DNA from: a candidate division Zixibacteria bacterium HGW-Zixibacteria-1
GTDB taxonomy: Bacteria; Zixibacteria; MSB-5A5; GN15; PGXB01
Direction of reading: 5' to 3'
Assembly: GCA_002838945.1 (NCBI GenBank)
Contig: PGXB01000010.1
Span: 1-64,000 of the forward strand
Length of the DNA: 64,000 nt
The translations under genes and the position numbers were made by a program. Below, piece by piece: positions 24,958-33,324 of this stretch. Below the pieces are notes generated by a model. It saw only the letters and a list, made by a program, of their open reading frames with translations, ran no database searches and was not told the DNA's origin. Position 1 is the stretch's first letter. Each line of letters opens with the position of its first letter.

Positions 24958-25563
24958 ATGCCTAAACAAGAAATGGGATTAATGGGATATGTGGGAGAGT
25001 CTGTTGTTGAACAATGGCTAAAAAAGAAGTATTCTTCCCCAAAATATACGATTGTCAGACAAATAATGCCGACCGCCGTTCCCAAGACAGGCGGCCCATA
25101 TCTCGATTTTGCAATTATAAAGAATGACAAAACGGTTGAAGCGATTTATGAGGTGAAGAGTCAGCATTTTATTTCCGGCGCCACTATGAAAATAAATAAA
25201 TCGCTCACACATTGTTGGATAAAGAAAGGTAGAAAACTGAGATTCCAAACGCAGGATGGCAATATTTACCATGGAAGAATTTCTACCAATGTCTTTTTGG
25301 TTTTACTCGTAGTTCCAAACGAAGGTGGAAGATCCGTCATCGGAAGAGCTAATCTTAAATACATATTGCTTTTTGAAGACATTTGGAGAGAATTGGGAAA
25401 AAGTTTTCGCAAAACTACTATACTGAAACAGATAAAAGAGGATGCATCAATAGTTATAGATATATTAAAGGCTCCACATAAAGGATTACATCATCATGAT
25501 TTATTGATGGAACATAGGGATATTGTAAAAAAACGAAAAAAAGCTTCAAGAAATAATAAATAA
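24958..25563 (+). CDS. AT-rich gene for a putative PD-(D/E)XK-type nuclease
   Basis: The 201-residue protein is not a family I recognise by name. Its first half reads like a restriction-endonuclease core: GESVVEQWLKKKY (helix with Glu), then GGPYLDFAII and, about 18 residues later, IYEVKSQ, giving the D...E-x-K arrangement of that fold. The C-terminus is very basic (KKRKKASRNNK). The gene is about 35% G+C, against about 50% for its neighbours, which suggests horizontal origin. AAGGAGGT sits six bases before ATG 24958. It has no methyltransferase beside it. It could be an orphan nuclease, a defence gene or a mobile-element leftover. Confidence 0.55.
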   Translation: MPKQEMGLMGYVGESVVEQWLKKKYSSPKYTIVRQIMPTAVPKTGGPYLDFAIIKNDKTVEAIYEVKSQHFISGATMKINKSLTHCWIKKGRKLRFQTQDGNIYHGRISTNVFLVLLVVPNEGGRSVIGRANLKYILLFEDIWRELGKSFRKTTILKQIKEDASIVIDILKAPHKGLHHHDLLMEHRDIVKKRKKASRNNK

Positions 25564-25571
25564 TACTGATT

Positions 25572-26450
25572 ATGAAAACCAACGGGCAGTCGGAAATCGG
25601 GACGATACGAAGTATCCTGCTCAAGCATCCCAAAGATGCTTTCCTGAGCCAGGGGAATATCGATCAGCAGTGGCGGCAGTTGAATTATACTGACCGGCCC
25701 GATTATAACAAGGCGCTCGAGGAATACGAAAAATTTCTCGGGCTGTTGCGGAAGGTCGTATTTGATTTTCATTTCCTTCCGGAAAACGACATCACCGGCC
25801 TTGATTCGATATACCTTCACGATCCGGTCATTATCACCAAAAAAGGCGCGATTCTCTGCAATATGGGCAAGAAGGAACGCGAGGATGAACCGGCGGCAGT
25901 CGGCCGGTATCTTTCGGAAACCGGCATCCCTGTTGCCGGCAAGATAACCGGCGACGGGCGGGTCGAAGGGGGCGATATTGTCTGGCTCGACGAGAAAACG
26001 CTGGCTGTCGGACACGGCTATCGCACCAACACCGAAGGCATCCGGCAATTAAAAGGGCTGACAGCGGACCTGGTCGAGGAATTTATAGTCGTGCCGCTCC
26101 CGCACTGGAAAGGGCCGGGCGATGTCATGCACCTGATGTCGATAATCAGCCCGATCGATAATGATCTCGCGGTGGTTTATTCGCTGCTGATGCCGATCCC
26201 GTTCCGGGAATATCTGATTAAACGTGGCATAGAATTAATCGAAGTGCCCGATTCGGAATTCGACTCGATGGGCTGCAATGTCCTGGCGGTGGCGCCGCGC
26301 AAGGTGATTATGCTTTCGGGCAATCCGATAACGCAGAAGGGACTGGAATCCGCGGGGGTTGAGGTTATGGTTTATGATGGCTTTGATATCTCCCGCAAGG
26401 GGGCCGGCGGTCCGACCTGCCTGACCAGACCGCTTCTAAGAAGCGACTGA
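25572..26450 (+). CDS. Amidinotransferase/dimethylarginine dimethylaminohydrolase-fold enzyme
   Basis: The 292-residue protein has the pentein landmarks: YLHDPVI, RVEGGDIVWLD (about 130-139), the catalytic His187 in GDVMHLMS and the nucleophile Cys283 in GGPTCLTRPL. Enzymes of this group hydrolyse or transfer guanidino groups of arginine derivatives through a Cys adduct. The length suits DDAH/arginine-deiminase-like hydrolases more than glycine amidinotransferase. It starts eight bases after the AT-rich gene without a clear Shine-Dalgarno site. The true substrate is not evident. Confidence 0.82.
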   Translation: MKTNGQSEIGTIRSILLKHPKDAFLSQGNIDQQWRQLNYTDRPDYNKALEEYEKFLGLLRKVVFDFHFLPENDITGLDSIYLHDPVIITKKGAILCNMGKKEREDEPAAVGRYLSETGIPVAGKITGDGRVEGGDIVWLDEKTLAVGHGYRTNTEGIRQLKGLTADLVEEFIVVPLPHWKGPGDVMHLMSIISPIDNDLAVVYSLLMPIPFREYLIKRGIELIEVPDSEFDSMGCNVLAVAPRKVIMLSGNPITQKGLESAGVEVMVYDGFDISRKGAGGPTCLTRPLLRSD

Positions 26451-26501
26451 AGGCAATTTATTTCGCTTTCGCGCCGATATAAAAAGAAAATATATTAATA
26501 A

Positions 26502-27344
26502 ATGAATATGACTGATAAAACCTATCCGGCCGCGAAGCAAAATTTATTCTATGTTCTGCTGGGATTATTATTCCTGATATATCTCCCGGCGCTCATCGAT
26601 CTGGTTCATGATTGGTATCATGACGCCAATTATTCCCATGGTTTTCTGGTTCCATTGGTTTCTTTTTACCTGATCTGGAAAAATCGTGGCGAGTTATCGC
26701 AAATCGAGGTCAAACCCAATGGATTGGGACTGGTAGTTATTATTTTCGGCGTCATTCTCTTTATTCTTGGCAATGGCGCTTCGGAATATTTCACGGTCAG
26801 GTTTTCGCTGGTGGTGATACTTTTTGGCATTATGCTGTATCATCTCGGCTCCGAATTTGTCCGCAAAAGCTGGTTTGCGGTTCTTTTTCTGGTCTTCATG
26901 ATACCAATTCCATATGTGATATATTTTTCGGCCACATTTCCGATGCAGCTTCTGGCCAGTAAAGTCTCCTCGGTGCTGTTGAACATAATCGGGATGCCGG
27001 TGGTCCGGCAGGGGAATATTATTCATTTGCCCAATCAGGCGCTGGAAGTGGCCGAAGCCTGCTCCGGAATGCGTTCGCTGGTGTCGTTGCTGGCGCTGGG
27101 GGCGATTTACGCCTACCTGTCGCAAAAAAGCCTTACCGCCAAAATCATTCTGTTTCTTTCGGCAATTCCGATTGCAGTTATCGGTAATGTCTTCCGGGTT
27201 TTTGTTACTTCGGTAATTGTCTATACTTCGGATCTGACTGTCACCGAGGAGCCGTTTCATTCGATTATGGGGGCGATGGTCTTTGTAGTCGCCTTTATTA
27301 TGCTGTTCGCGTTTGGCGCCATCCTGAGGAGGATATTCAAATGA
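26502..27344 (+). CDS. Exosortase
   Basis: The 280-residue polytopic inner-membrane protein has about eight hydrophobic segments and the exosortase triad: Cys187 in EACSGMRS, Arg232 in GNVFRVF and His253 in PFHSIMG. Exosortases recognise PEP-CTERM-type C-terminal signals, cleave them and are thought to attach the protein to a surface molecule, together with exopolysaccharide export. No PEP-CTERM protein is visible in this window, so the substrates lie elsewhere. The stop overlaps the EpsI start by four bases (ATGA). No Shine-Dalgarno site precedes the ATG; MTDKTY two codons later is an alternative start. Confidence 0.92.
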   Translation: MNMTDKTYPAAKQNLFYVLLGLLFLIYLPALIDLVHDWYHDANYSHGFLVPLVSFYLIWKNRGELSQIEVKPNGLGLVVIIFGVILFILGNGASEYFTVRFSLVVILFGIMLYHLGSEFVRKSWFAVLFLVFMIPIPYVIYFSATFPMQLLASKVSSVLLNIIGMPVVRQGNIIHLPNQALEVAEACSGMRSLVSLLALGAIYAYLSQKSLTAKIILFLSAIPIAVIGNVFRVFVTSVIVYTSDLTVTEEPFHSIMGAMVFVVAFIMLFAFGAILRRIFK

Positions 27345-27976
27345 AGAAGCAATATCTTCTCTCGATAGCTCTTATAATCTTCGGAGGCATTGTCGGCAAT
27401 GCTTTGCGTTTCACCGAAAAACAGCCCGACCGGATGCCGGATTTCAGCCTTATCCCTCTGGTATATGCCGAATATAGCGGCACCGAACAGGTTTTGCCGG
27501 AGTTCGCTTATGACATTCTGAAGGCCGATCTCAGCACCGTTCGCGATTATAAAACGGCCGATGGCGAACCGGTGGATTTTTTCCTGGCATATTTCAAATC
27601 CCAAAAATACGGCAGCCAGATTCACTCACCGAAACATTGCCTTCCGGGCGGCGGCTGGCGAATCGAGGAGATACATCCTTTCCAGCTGCAACTGGCCGAC
27701 GGGCGGATAAAAGATGTCAATCGACTGATTATATCGATCGATGACTATAAATCATTGATGTTGTATTGGTATGAAACCCGATCGGGTGAGATACGCAATG
27801 AATATGGCTTGAAATTCGATCTGGTCAAAAATTCGCTTCTGATCAGGCCGACCGATGCGGCCATTATTCGTATCACGGTCGGCGTGCCCGACGGCGATTT
27901 CAATAAAGCGACCCGGCAGGCGGTCGAATTTGTCCGCCGGTTTTATCCTTTTGTGGAAAAATCGCTTCCTTTTTAA
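27341..27976 (+). CDS. epsI: EpsI family protein (exosortase partner)
   Basis: The 211-residue protein has one N-terminal hydrophobic anchor and a periplasmic domain with the EpsI signature HSPKHCLPGGGW (His95, Cys100). EpsI accompanies exosortases, either fused or as the next gene, and is needed for exopolysaccharide or sorting function by an unknown mechanism. Here it is a separate chain, translationally coupled to the exosortase gene by a four-base overlap. The conserved Cys and His suggest a thiol-dependent step. Confidence 0.9.
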   Translation: MKKQYLLSIALIIFGGIVGNALRFTEKQPDRMPDFSLIPLVYAEYSGTEQVLPEFAYDILKADLSTVRDYKTADGEPVDFFLAYFKSQKYGSQIHSPKHCLPGGGWRIEEIHPFQLQLADGRIKDVNRLIISIDDYKSLMLYWYETRSGEIRNEYGLKFDLVKNSLLIRPTDAAIIRITVGVPDGDFNKATRQAVEFVRRFYPFVEKSLPF

Positions 27977-28025
27977 TCTAATTTTTTCTTGATATATTAG
28001 AAAACAGCAAGTACTATATATACTT

Positions 28026-28898
28026 ATGATCAAAAGCCTGTTCCGACTTTTGCGTCCTCAGCAATGGCTGAAAAACGGGGTTGTCCTGGCCGGACTTATT
28101 TTTGCCGGTGAGGCCCATGTCTTATCCAAAACCGTCATTGCCTTCGAGGCCCTGATCGCCTTCTGTTTTCTTTCATCCGCAGTTTATGTTCTCAATGACA
28201 TCATTGATCGCGAGCGCGACCGTCTCCACCCACTGAAAAAAAACCGTCCGATTGCTTCGGGGGAAATTTCGGTCTCGACTGCTTCCATAATCGGTGTTGT
28301 TTTGGCGGCGGTGGGAATTGCAATATCGGCCATGATTACTCAGTCGTTTCTAATAGTAGTCCTGAGTTATCTGGTCTTGAATATACTCTATACTTTTTTA
28401 TTAAAAAATGTGGTGATAATAGATGTCATGTGCATCGCGGCCGGTTTTGTTCTCAGAGCGGCCGGCGGCGCTGTGGCGATAGATGTCGAGATCTCGGGCT
28501 GGCTCTTGATAACCACCTTTGTTCTGGCTCTTTTTCTGGGGCTGGGCAAACGAAGGCATGAGCTTATTTATCTTGAAAAAGAGGCCGGGGCGCATCGCAG
28601 GATTCTCGAAAAGTATTCCACTTATTTACTGGACCAGCTTATCGGGGTCGTAACCGCTTCGACAGTTATAACTTACCTGTTTTACACTTTGTCTCCCGAA
28701 GTGAGCGCCAAACTGGGCACACAATATTTATTTGCCACTATTCCTTTCGTTATTTACGGCATCTTCCGCTACCTGTATCTGGTCCACAAGGAGGAAAAGG
28801 GCGGTTCACCGACCCGCCTTCTGCTTACCGATCGGCCGCTGCTTCTGGATGTTTTGCTTTGGCTTGCATCGGTAATCCTTATCCTTTATATTTTCTGA
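28026..28898 (+). CDS. UbiA-superfamily prenyltransferase, decaprenyl-phosphate phosphoribosyltransferase-like
   Basis: The 290-residue protein has eight or nine membrane segments and the first UbiA metal site NDIIDRERD (about 57-65). It opens with LRPQQWLKNGVVLAGLIFA, the typical N-terminus of the branch that joins phosphoribose to a polyprenyl phosphate. The second Asp-rich site is reduced, as in that branch. The product in actinobacteria is the precursor of the arabinose donor. It directly follows the exosortase pair and precedes a DUF362 gene. A weak promoter-like pair (TTGATA, TACTAT) ends only eight bases before the ATG. The real substrate is inferred from the family. Confidence 0.8.
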   Translation: MIKSLFRLLRPQQWLKNGVVLAGLIFAGEAHVLSKTVIAFEALIAFCFLSSAVYVLNDIIDRERDRLHPLKKNRPIASGEISVSTASIIGVVLAAVGIAISAMITQSFLIVVLSYLVLNILYTFLLKNVVIIDVMCIAAGFVLRAAGGAVAIDVEISGWLLITTFVLALFLGLGKRRHELIYLEKEAGAHRRILEKYSTYLLDQLIGVVTASTVITYLFYTLSPEVSAKLGTQYLFATIPFVIYGIFRYLYLVHKEEKGGSPTRLLLTDRPLLLDVLLWLASVILILYIF

Positions 28899-28927
28899 TG
28901 TTATAATTTGCTGATTAAGGGGAGCTG

Positions 28928-29881
28928 ATGGAACGTCGCGATTTTCTAAAAAAGACCGCCAATGCCGCGGGACTGGCCGCTCTTACCGGAATTGTTGGGT
29001 TCGGTTTTCACAACCGTGAGACTTCATCCTATCAGGCGACAATGGCCAAGACCAAAGGATTCGAGGTTGCCGCGGACAGGTCGTTCCCCGCGCTCGCCCT
29101 GGCCAGAAATGAAAACCACCCGGAAGCGCTTCGAGCGGCGCTGGATGCCGTCGGCGGCGTGGACAGGTTCATTCAATCAGGAGATCGGGTTACCATCAAG
29201 CCCAATGTCGGCTGGGACAGACTGCCCAAACATGCCGCCGACACCAACCCGGAGCTGGTGGCCGAAATGGTGCGGCTATGCCTGGCGGCCGGAGCCGCCG
29301 AAGTGATCGTTACCGATATCACCTGCAATGATGCCCGCAGGACCTTTATCCGTTCCGGCATCAAAGAAGCGGCCGAAAATGCCGGCGCCAGGGTGATCCT
29401 TCCGGTCGAAGAGGATTATGTCATGACCGATCTGGGCGGCCAGCTTCTGACGGTTTGGCCGGTCCTCAAATATTTTATCGAAACCGACAAATTTATAAAT
29501 ATGCCGATCACCAAACAACATTCGCTTTCCTCATGTACAATAGCCATGAAGAATCTTTATGGCATCCTTGGCGGTCGGCGGAATCAGTTGCATCAGCAGA
29601 TAGATCGAGCCATCGTTGATCTGGCGGCATTTATTCGACCGACATTGACGGTTGTCGATGCCACCCGTGTTCTAATGCGCAATGGCCCTCAGGGCGGATC
29701 GACAGCCGATGTCAGGATTGAGAATGTCGTCATGTGCTCGACCGACCAGGTGGCGGCCGATGCGCGCGCCTGCGAGTTTCTGGGATTGAAGGCCGAGAAT
29801 GTGAGCCATATCGTACTGGCGGCTCAATCGGGCCTGGGCAATATTGATTACCGTGCCGGGGGCTATAAAGAAATTGCATAA
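28928..29881 (+). CDS. Tat-exported DUF362 protein
   Basis: The 317-residue protein begins with a twin-arginine signal, ERRDFLKKTANAAGLAAL, so it should be exported folded, which often means it carries a cofactor. The rest is a DUF362 domain, with IKPNVGW, EVIVTD and MKNLYGILGG as the most characteristic stretches. DUF362 proteins have no settled function and often occur with ferredoxin domains. The gene ends inside the start of the iron-sulfur gene (TAATG), so the two products are translated together. GGGGAG precedes the ATG. Confidence 0.82.
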   Translation: MERRDFLKKTANAAGLAALTGIVGFGFHNRETSSYQATMAKTKGFEVAADRSFPALALARNENHPEALRAALDAVGGVDRFIQSGDRVTIKPNVGWDRLPKHAADTNPELVAEMVRLCLAAGAAEVIVTDITCNDARRTFIRSGIKEAAENAGARVILPVEEDYVMTDLGGQLLTVWPVLKYFIETDKFINMPITKQHSLSSCTIAMKNLYGILGGRRNQLHQQIDRAIVDLAAFIRPTLTVVDATRVLMRNGPQGGSTADVRIENVVMCSTDQVAADARACEFLGLKAENVSHIVLAAQSGLGNIDYRAGGYKEIA

Positions 29882-31560
29882 TGACTATTAAGACTGTCCG
29901 AAACCTCAGACGTATATCACAGATTCTTTTCTTCGGGATATTTTTCTGGCTGATACTGAAGACAAATTTTGAAGTCAATTTAAACCCGGCCGCCGGGGGT
30001 GAGATCATACTGCCCTATCCGGTTTCGATTGCCCTGCAATTCAACCCGCTGGTGGCGCTGGCCACACTTCTGGCGACAGGCACCATCTTCAAAGGGCTGC
30101 TCTGGTCGCTGGTTGTTTTGATCCCGACCATATTCCTGGGCCGTTTTTTCTGCGGCTGGGTCTGCCCTCTGGGAACACTCAATCACTGGGTGGCCGAAAT
30201 ACCATCGGAGCGGCTCAAGAGAAAGGGCCGCGGTCTGATCGAATCCAACCGGTACAAAAAATATCATCGCATAAAATATTACATACTTTTCGTTTTCCTG
30301 GCGGCGGCCGCAGCGGGGTCGCTTCAGATCGGCCTGCTGGACCCGTTGTCATTTCTGGCCAGATCCATCGGCACGGTCATCCTGCCGACCATTCACAGCA
30401 GCGCCGACGGCCTCCTGGGCTGGATAAAATCATTCGGGCTGGGGCCGATTTCAATAATGGCGCAATTTTTCTACGACCTTATATCACCGCTGCTGTTGAC
30501 CTTCCGACAAGTGCATTTCCACACCATTCTGACCATCGGAATTATGTTCCTGGCGGTCATTGTTCTCAACCGCATTTTTACCAGATTCTGGTGCCGGGGA
30601 ATCTGTCCGCTGGGGGCGATGCTCGGAATTTTCTCGCGCTATGCTATTTTCGGCCTGGCGAAAGATGCCCCGAGCTGCAACGGCTGTCAGAAATGCGTTC
30701 TGCACTGCCAGGGCGCCGATAATCCCGATGTCGGCTCGCGATGGCATCAGCCGGAATGTGTCCTTTGCCTTAACTGCCAGGCGGCCTGCCCGACCGGATC
30801 GCTCAAATTCAAATTTTATCCAAATCTCGAAAAGACCGAAGGCAACCCGGCCTCGACACAGAAAATCGATATTTCCCGGCGCAAGGTGATTATATCAACA
30901 CTTGGCGGATTGGCTCTGGTGCCGCTGTTTCGCTCCGGGGACGCCTTTGAAGTCAATGCCGATGCCACCTTGATTCGTCCGCCGGGCTCGATGGCGGAAA
31001 ATGAATTTCTGCAGCGCTGTATCAGATGCGGGCAGTGCATGCGGGTCTGCCCCAATAACGCCCTGCATCCGACTTTCATGGAATCGGGTCTGGAAGGGAT
31101 CTGGTCGCCTATCCTGATCGCCAAAATCGGCTATTGTGAGCCAACCTGCACTCTTTGCGGACAGGTCTGCCCGACCGGAGCCATTGCGGAGTTGACCCTC
31201 AAGGAAAAAGTCGGCGATGAGAAAACCAAACCGAACCGGATCGGAACAGCGTTCATCGATCGCGGCAGGTGTCTCCCGTGGGCCATGGCCGTGCCCTGTA
31301 TTGTCTGCGAGGAATGGTGCCCGACCTCCCCAAAAGCGATATACCTGAAGGAAGAAACCGTTATTAACAGCCGCGGCGAAGAAGTGAAAGTGAAGCAGCC
31401 GCATATTGATCCTGATCTGTGCACCGGCTGCGGCGCCTGTGAATACGCCTGCCCGGTAGCCGACCGGGCCGCGGTATATATCACATCGGTCGGCGAGTCG
31501 CGTTCGCTGCGCAACCAGGTTCTGCTTCAACGCAAAGGAATAGATCGCAGGAAAAAATAG
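29881..31560 (+). CDS. NapH/NapG-like iron-sulfur fusion protein
   Basis: The 559-residue protein looks like two redox proteins joined. The first half has about five membrane segments, two NapH-type motifs CGWVCP (91-96) and CRGICP (238-243), and two ferredoxin clusters (266-276 and 293-303). Residues 331-350 then resemble a Tat signal (ISRRKVIISTLGGLAL), and the second half is MauM/NapG-like with four further clusters (380-390, 419-430, 473-480 and 514-524). NapH and NapG pass electrons from quinol to periplasmic partners. Here the partner may be the coupled DUF362 protein. The role is inferred from families and context. Confidence 0.85.
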   Translation: MTIKTVRNLRRISQILFFGIFFWLILKTNFEVNLNPAAGGEIILPYPVSIALQFNPLVALATLLATGTIFKGLLWSLVVLIPTIFLGRFFCGWVCPLGTLNHWVAEIPSERLKRKGRGLIESNRYKKYHRIKYYILFVFLAAAAAGSLQIGLLDPLSFLARSIGTVILPTIHSSADGLLGWIKSFGLGPISIMAQFFYDLISPLLLTFRQVHFHTILTIGIMFLAVIVLNRIFTRFWCRGICPLGAMLGIFSRYAIFGLAKDAPSCNGCQKCVLHCQGADNPDVGSRWHQPECVLCLNCQAACPTGSLKFKFYPNLEKTEGNPASTQKIDISRRKVIISTLGGLALVPLFRSGDAFEVNADATLIRPPGSMAENEFLQRCIRCGQCMRVCPNNALHPTFMESGLEGIWSPILIAKIGYCEPTCTLCGQVCPTGAIAELTLKEKVGDEKTKPNRIGTAFIDRGRCLPWAMAVPCIVCEEWCPTSPKAIYLKEETVINSRGEEVKVKQPHIDPDLCTGCGACEYACPVADRAAVYITSVGESRSLRNQVLLQRKGIDRRKK

Positions 31561-31573
31561 AAGGAACTCAGTC

Positions 31574-32470
31574 GTGAAAAAAAATATCCATTTTTCGTTA
31601 ATTATTATTCTTGCCGCCCTGATACAATTGGGTTGCGGCGGGGACACGAAAGATGAATCCACCGCCCTACAGCAATATCTTCCGGCCCAGTTCACCGAGG
31701 CCGGTTTTATCAGGGCATCTGAAGTCCGCGCATTTCCCGGTAATTCGCTCTGGGAATATATCGACGGTCAGGCTGAATTGTATTACCTGTATAATTTTGT
31801 CGATGTCGCCACGACCATCTACAAAAAGGATGAAATGGAATTCGAGATCGATATCTACCACTTCGGATCACCTGATGACAGTTATGGTCTTTATTCCATG
31901 ATTCGAAATCCGGCGGATGACATTATCGGGATCGGAGTCGAGGGCTTTCTGTCTCCCGGCAGGCTGGTCTTCACCAAAGGCGAATATCTGGTAAAACTGA
32001 CCGGTTTTGATGAAACGGACGAAAGCATGACCGCCATAGTCGGTCTTGGCAGAATTTTCGAAAAAGAGCTGGTCGGGAAAACCGAGAAGCCGGCTGCATT
32101 TGGTCTGTTTCCGGCCGAAGATTTTGTTGCCAAAACCGACCGTTACTATGCTGATTCCTATCTCGGACAGAAATTTCTCACCCGGATTTACAGCCGGGAA
32201 TACATCAAGGAGGGGGACAGCCTTACGTTGTTTATTACCGCCGATGAAATGGGCGATAAATACGCAAAATGGCTGGAATTGGCCGATAGAATCGGCCGAA
32301 AAGCCGCTTCCCCCAATAGTCTTCCATTTGATCAAAATTTTACCTTTGTCTATGAAGATCCCTTTTACGGGCAGGTTATAGTCGGCCTTAAAAGCCAAAA
32401 ACTGGTCGGAATTGTTAATTTTAGCGACAAAATGAAAGATTATCTTACCCTGTGGCTGGAGTCTTTATAG
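31574..32470 (+). CDS. DUF6599-type lipoprotein
   Basis: The 298-residue protein has a lipoprotein signal with lipobox QLGC near residue 22. The mature domain contains LWEYIDGQAELYYLYNF and DIYHFGSPDDSYGLYS, which I associate with the DUF6599 family. The function is unknown; I believe the family tends to occur next to DUF362 and iron-sulfur genes, as here. The GTG start has AAGGAACT upstream and lies 13 bases after the iron-sulfur gene, so it is the third gene of the same operon. It would be a membrane-anchored extracytoplasmic subunit or sensor. Confidence 0.75.
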   Translation: MKKNIHFSLIIILAALIQLGCGGDTKDESTALQQYLPAQFTEAGFIRASEVRAFPGNSLWEYIDGQAELYYLYNFVDVATTIYKKDEMEFEIDIYHFGSPDDSYGLYSMIRNPADDIIGIGVEGFLSPGRLVFTKGEYLVKLTGFDETDESMTAIVGLGRIFEKELVGKTEKPAAFGLFPAEDFVAKTDRYYADSYLGQKFLTRIYSREYIKEGDSLTLFITADEMGDKYAKWLELADRIGRKAASPNSLPFDQNFTFVYEDPFYGQVIVGLKSQKLVGIVNFSDKMKDYLTLWLESL

Positions 32471-32522
32471 TCCATTACGGCTGCGGCGCGTATAAATAAG
32501 AAATACAATTTTAGGAGAAATT

Positions 32523-33275
32523 ATGCTAATTAGAGTTATCTTCCTGCTGTTTCTGGCATCAAACCTGTTTGCGGGCGATTTGGTGGATAACTGGACACCG
32601 GGCAAGACCGAGAAAATGACTTATGAGATCAAAACGATCGTTCCCAAGGAGACTATCAACTATAACAATGTGGTAATCAGCCGCCCGGCCGACAATAAAG
32701 ATATTTTGAATATCAAACAAACTCTTGATATCTCCAACCAGTCGATTAAAATCGTCAGTGAAGAAAATTATTCCTTCAAGGACCTCCGGTTGATTTCATC
32801 CATTAATCATTTTTTCATGCCGCCTATGGCTATCGAAAGGCTCGGAACCGATTCATTGATTGTCAAGGCAACCCGAAAGGGTGACAGCCTGTTTATTACG
32901 ACCAATTCCGACAAGGTCCCCCCCGGCTCGATGCCGTTTATCGGCGAAATGACCACCACCACCGGGTCGCAGCTTTTCGTCAGAAATATGAATTTTACGG
33001 TGGGGAAAAGTTACAAGTATGGTTATATCAATCTCTTAAGGATCACCGGGCAGTCGTTCCAAATAATGGAAGTAATCGACTCGGTCATATCGCAGGAGAA
33101 GATTACGACGCCAATGGGGACATATGATTGCTATAAGGTCCTGAACACGGTGCCGGGAGCCCTGGGATATTCCTATTATACGACCGATGCCCGCCATATT
33201 CCGGTCCTGATCGAGCTGCTGAATCCCGAAACCAAGGAGCAGGTTATGACCCTGACCCTTCAAAAGTATGAATGA
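32523..33275 (+). CDS. Exported DUF3108-like protein
   Basis: The 250-residue protein has a short signal peptide (ending LFAGDL) and a beta-rich domain. GKTEKMTYEIKTI near the start and the late motif TPMGTYDCYKVLNTV followed by YYTTDARHIPVLIEL match the DUF3108 style of periplasmic lipocalin-like proteins. The function is unknown. AGGAGAAATT precedes the ATG. It follows the DUF6599 lipoprotein after 52 bases and may share its transcript. Confidence 0.65.
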   Translation: MLIRVIFLLFLASNLFAGDLVDNWTPGKTEKMTYEIKTIVPKETINYNNVVISRPADNKDILNIKQTLDISNQSIKIVSEENYSFKDLRLISSINHFFMPPMAIERLGTDSLIVKATRKGDSLFITTNSDKVPPGSMPFIGEMTTTTGSQLFVRNMNFTVGKSYKYGYINLLRITGQSFQIMEVIDSVISQEKITTPMGTYDCYKVLNTVPGALGYSYYTTDARHIPVLIELLNPETKEQVMTLTLQKYE

Positions 33276-33324
33276 AAGTCATTTTCAGCTTGATATAACG
33301 CGGAAATAGGCTATTTTCCGATTT

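Noticed and set aside
24115-25563. A restriction-modification system around the AT-rich gene
   Set aside because: The neighbours are an SDR and an amidinotransferase-fold enzyme. No DNA methyltransferase or specificity subunit is present.
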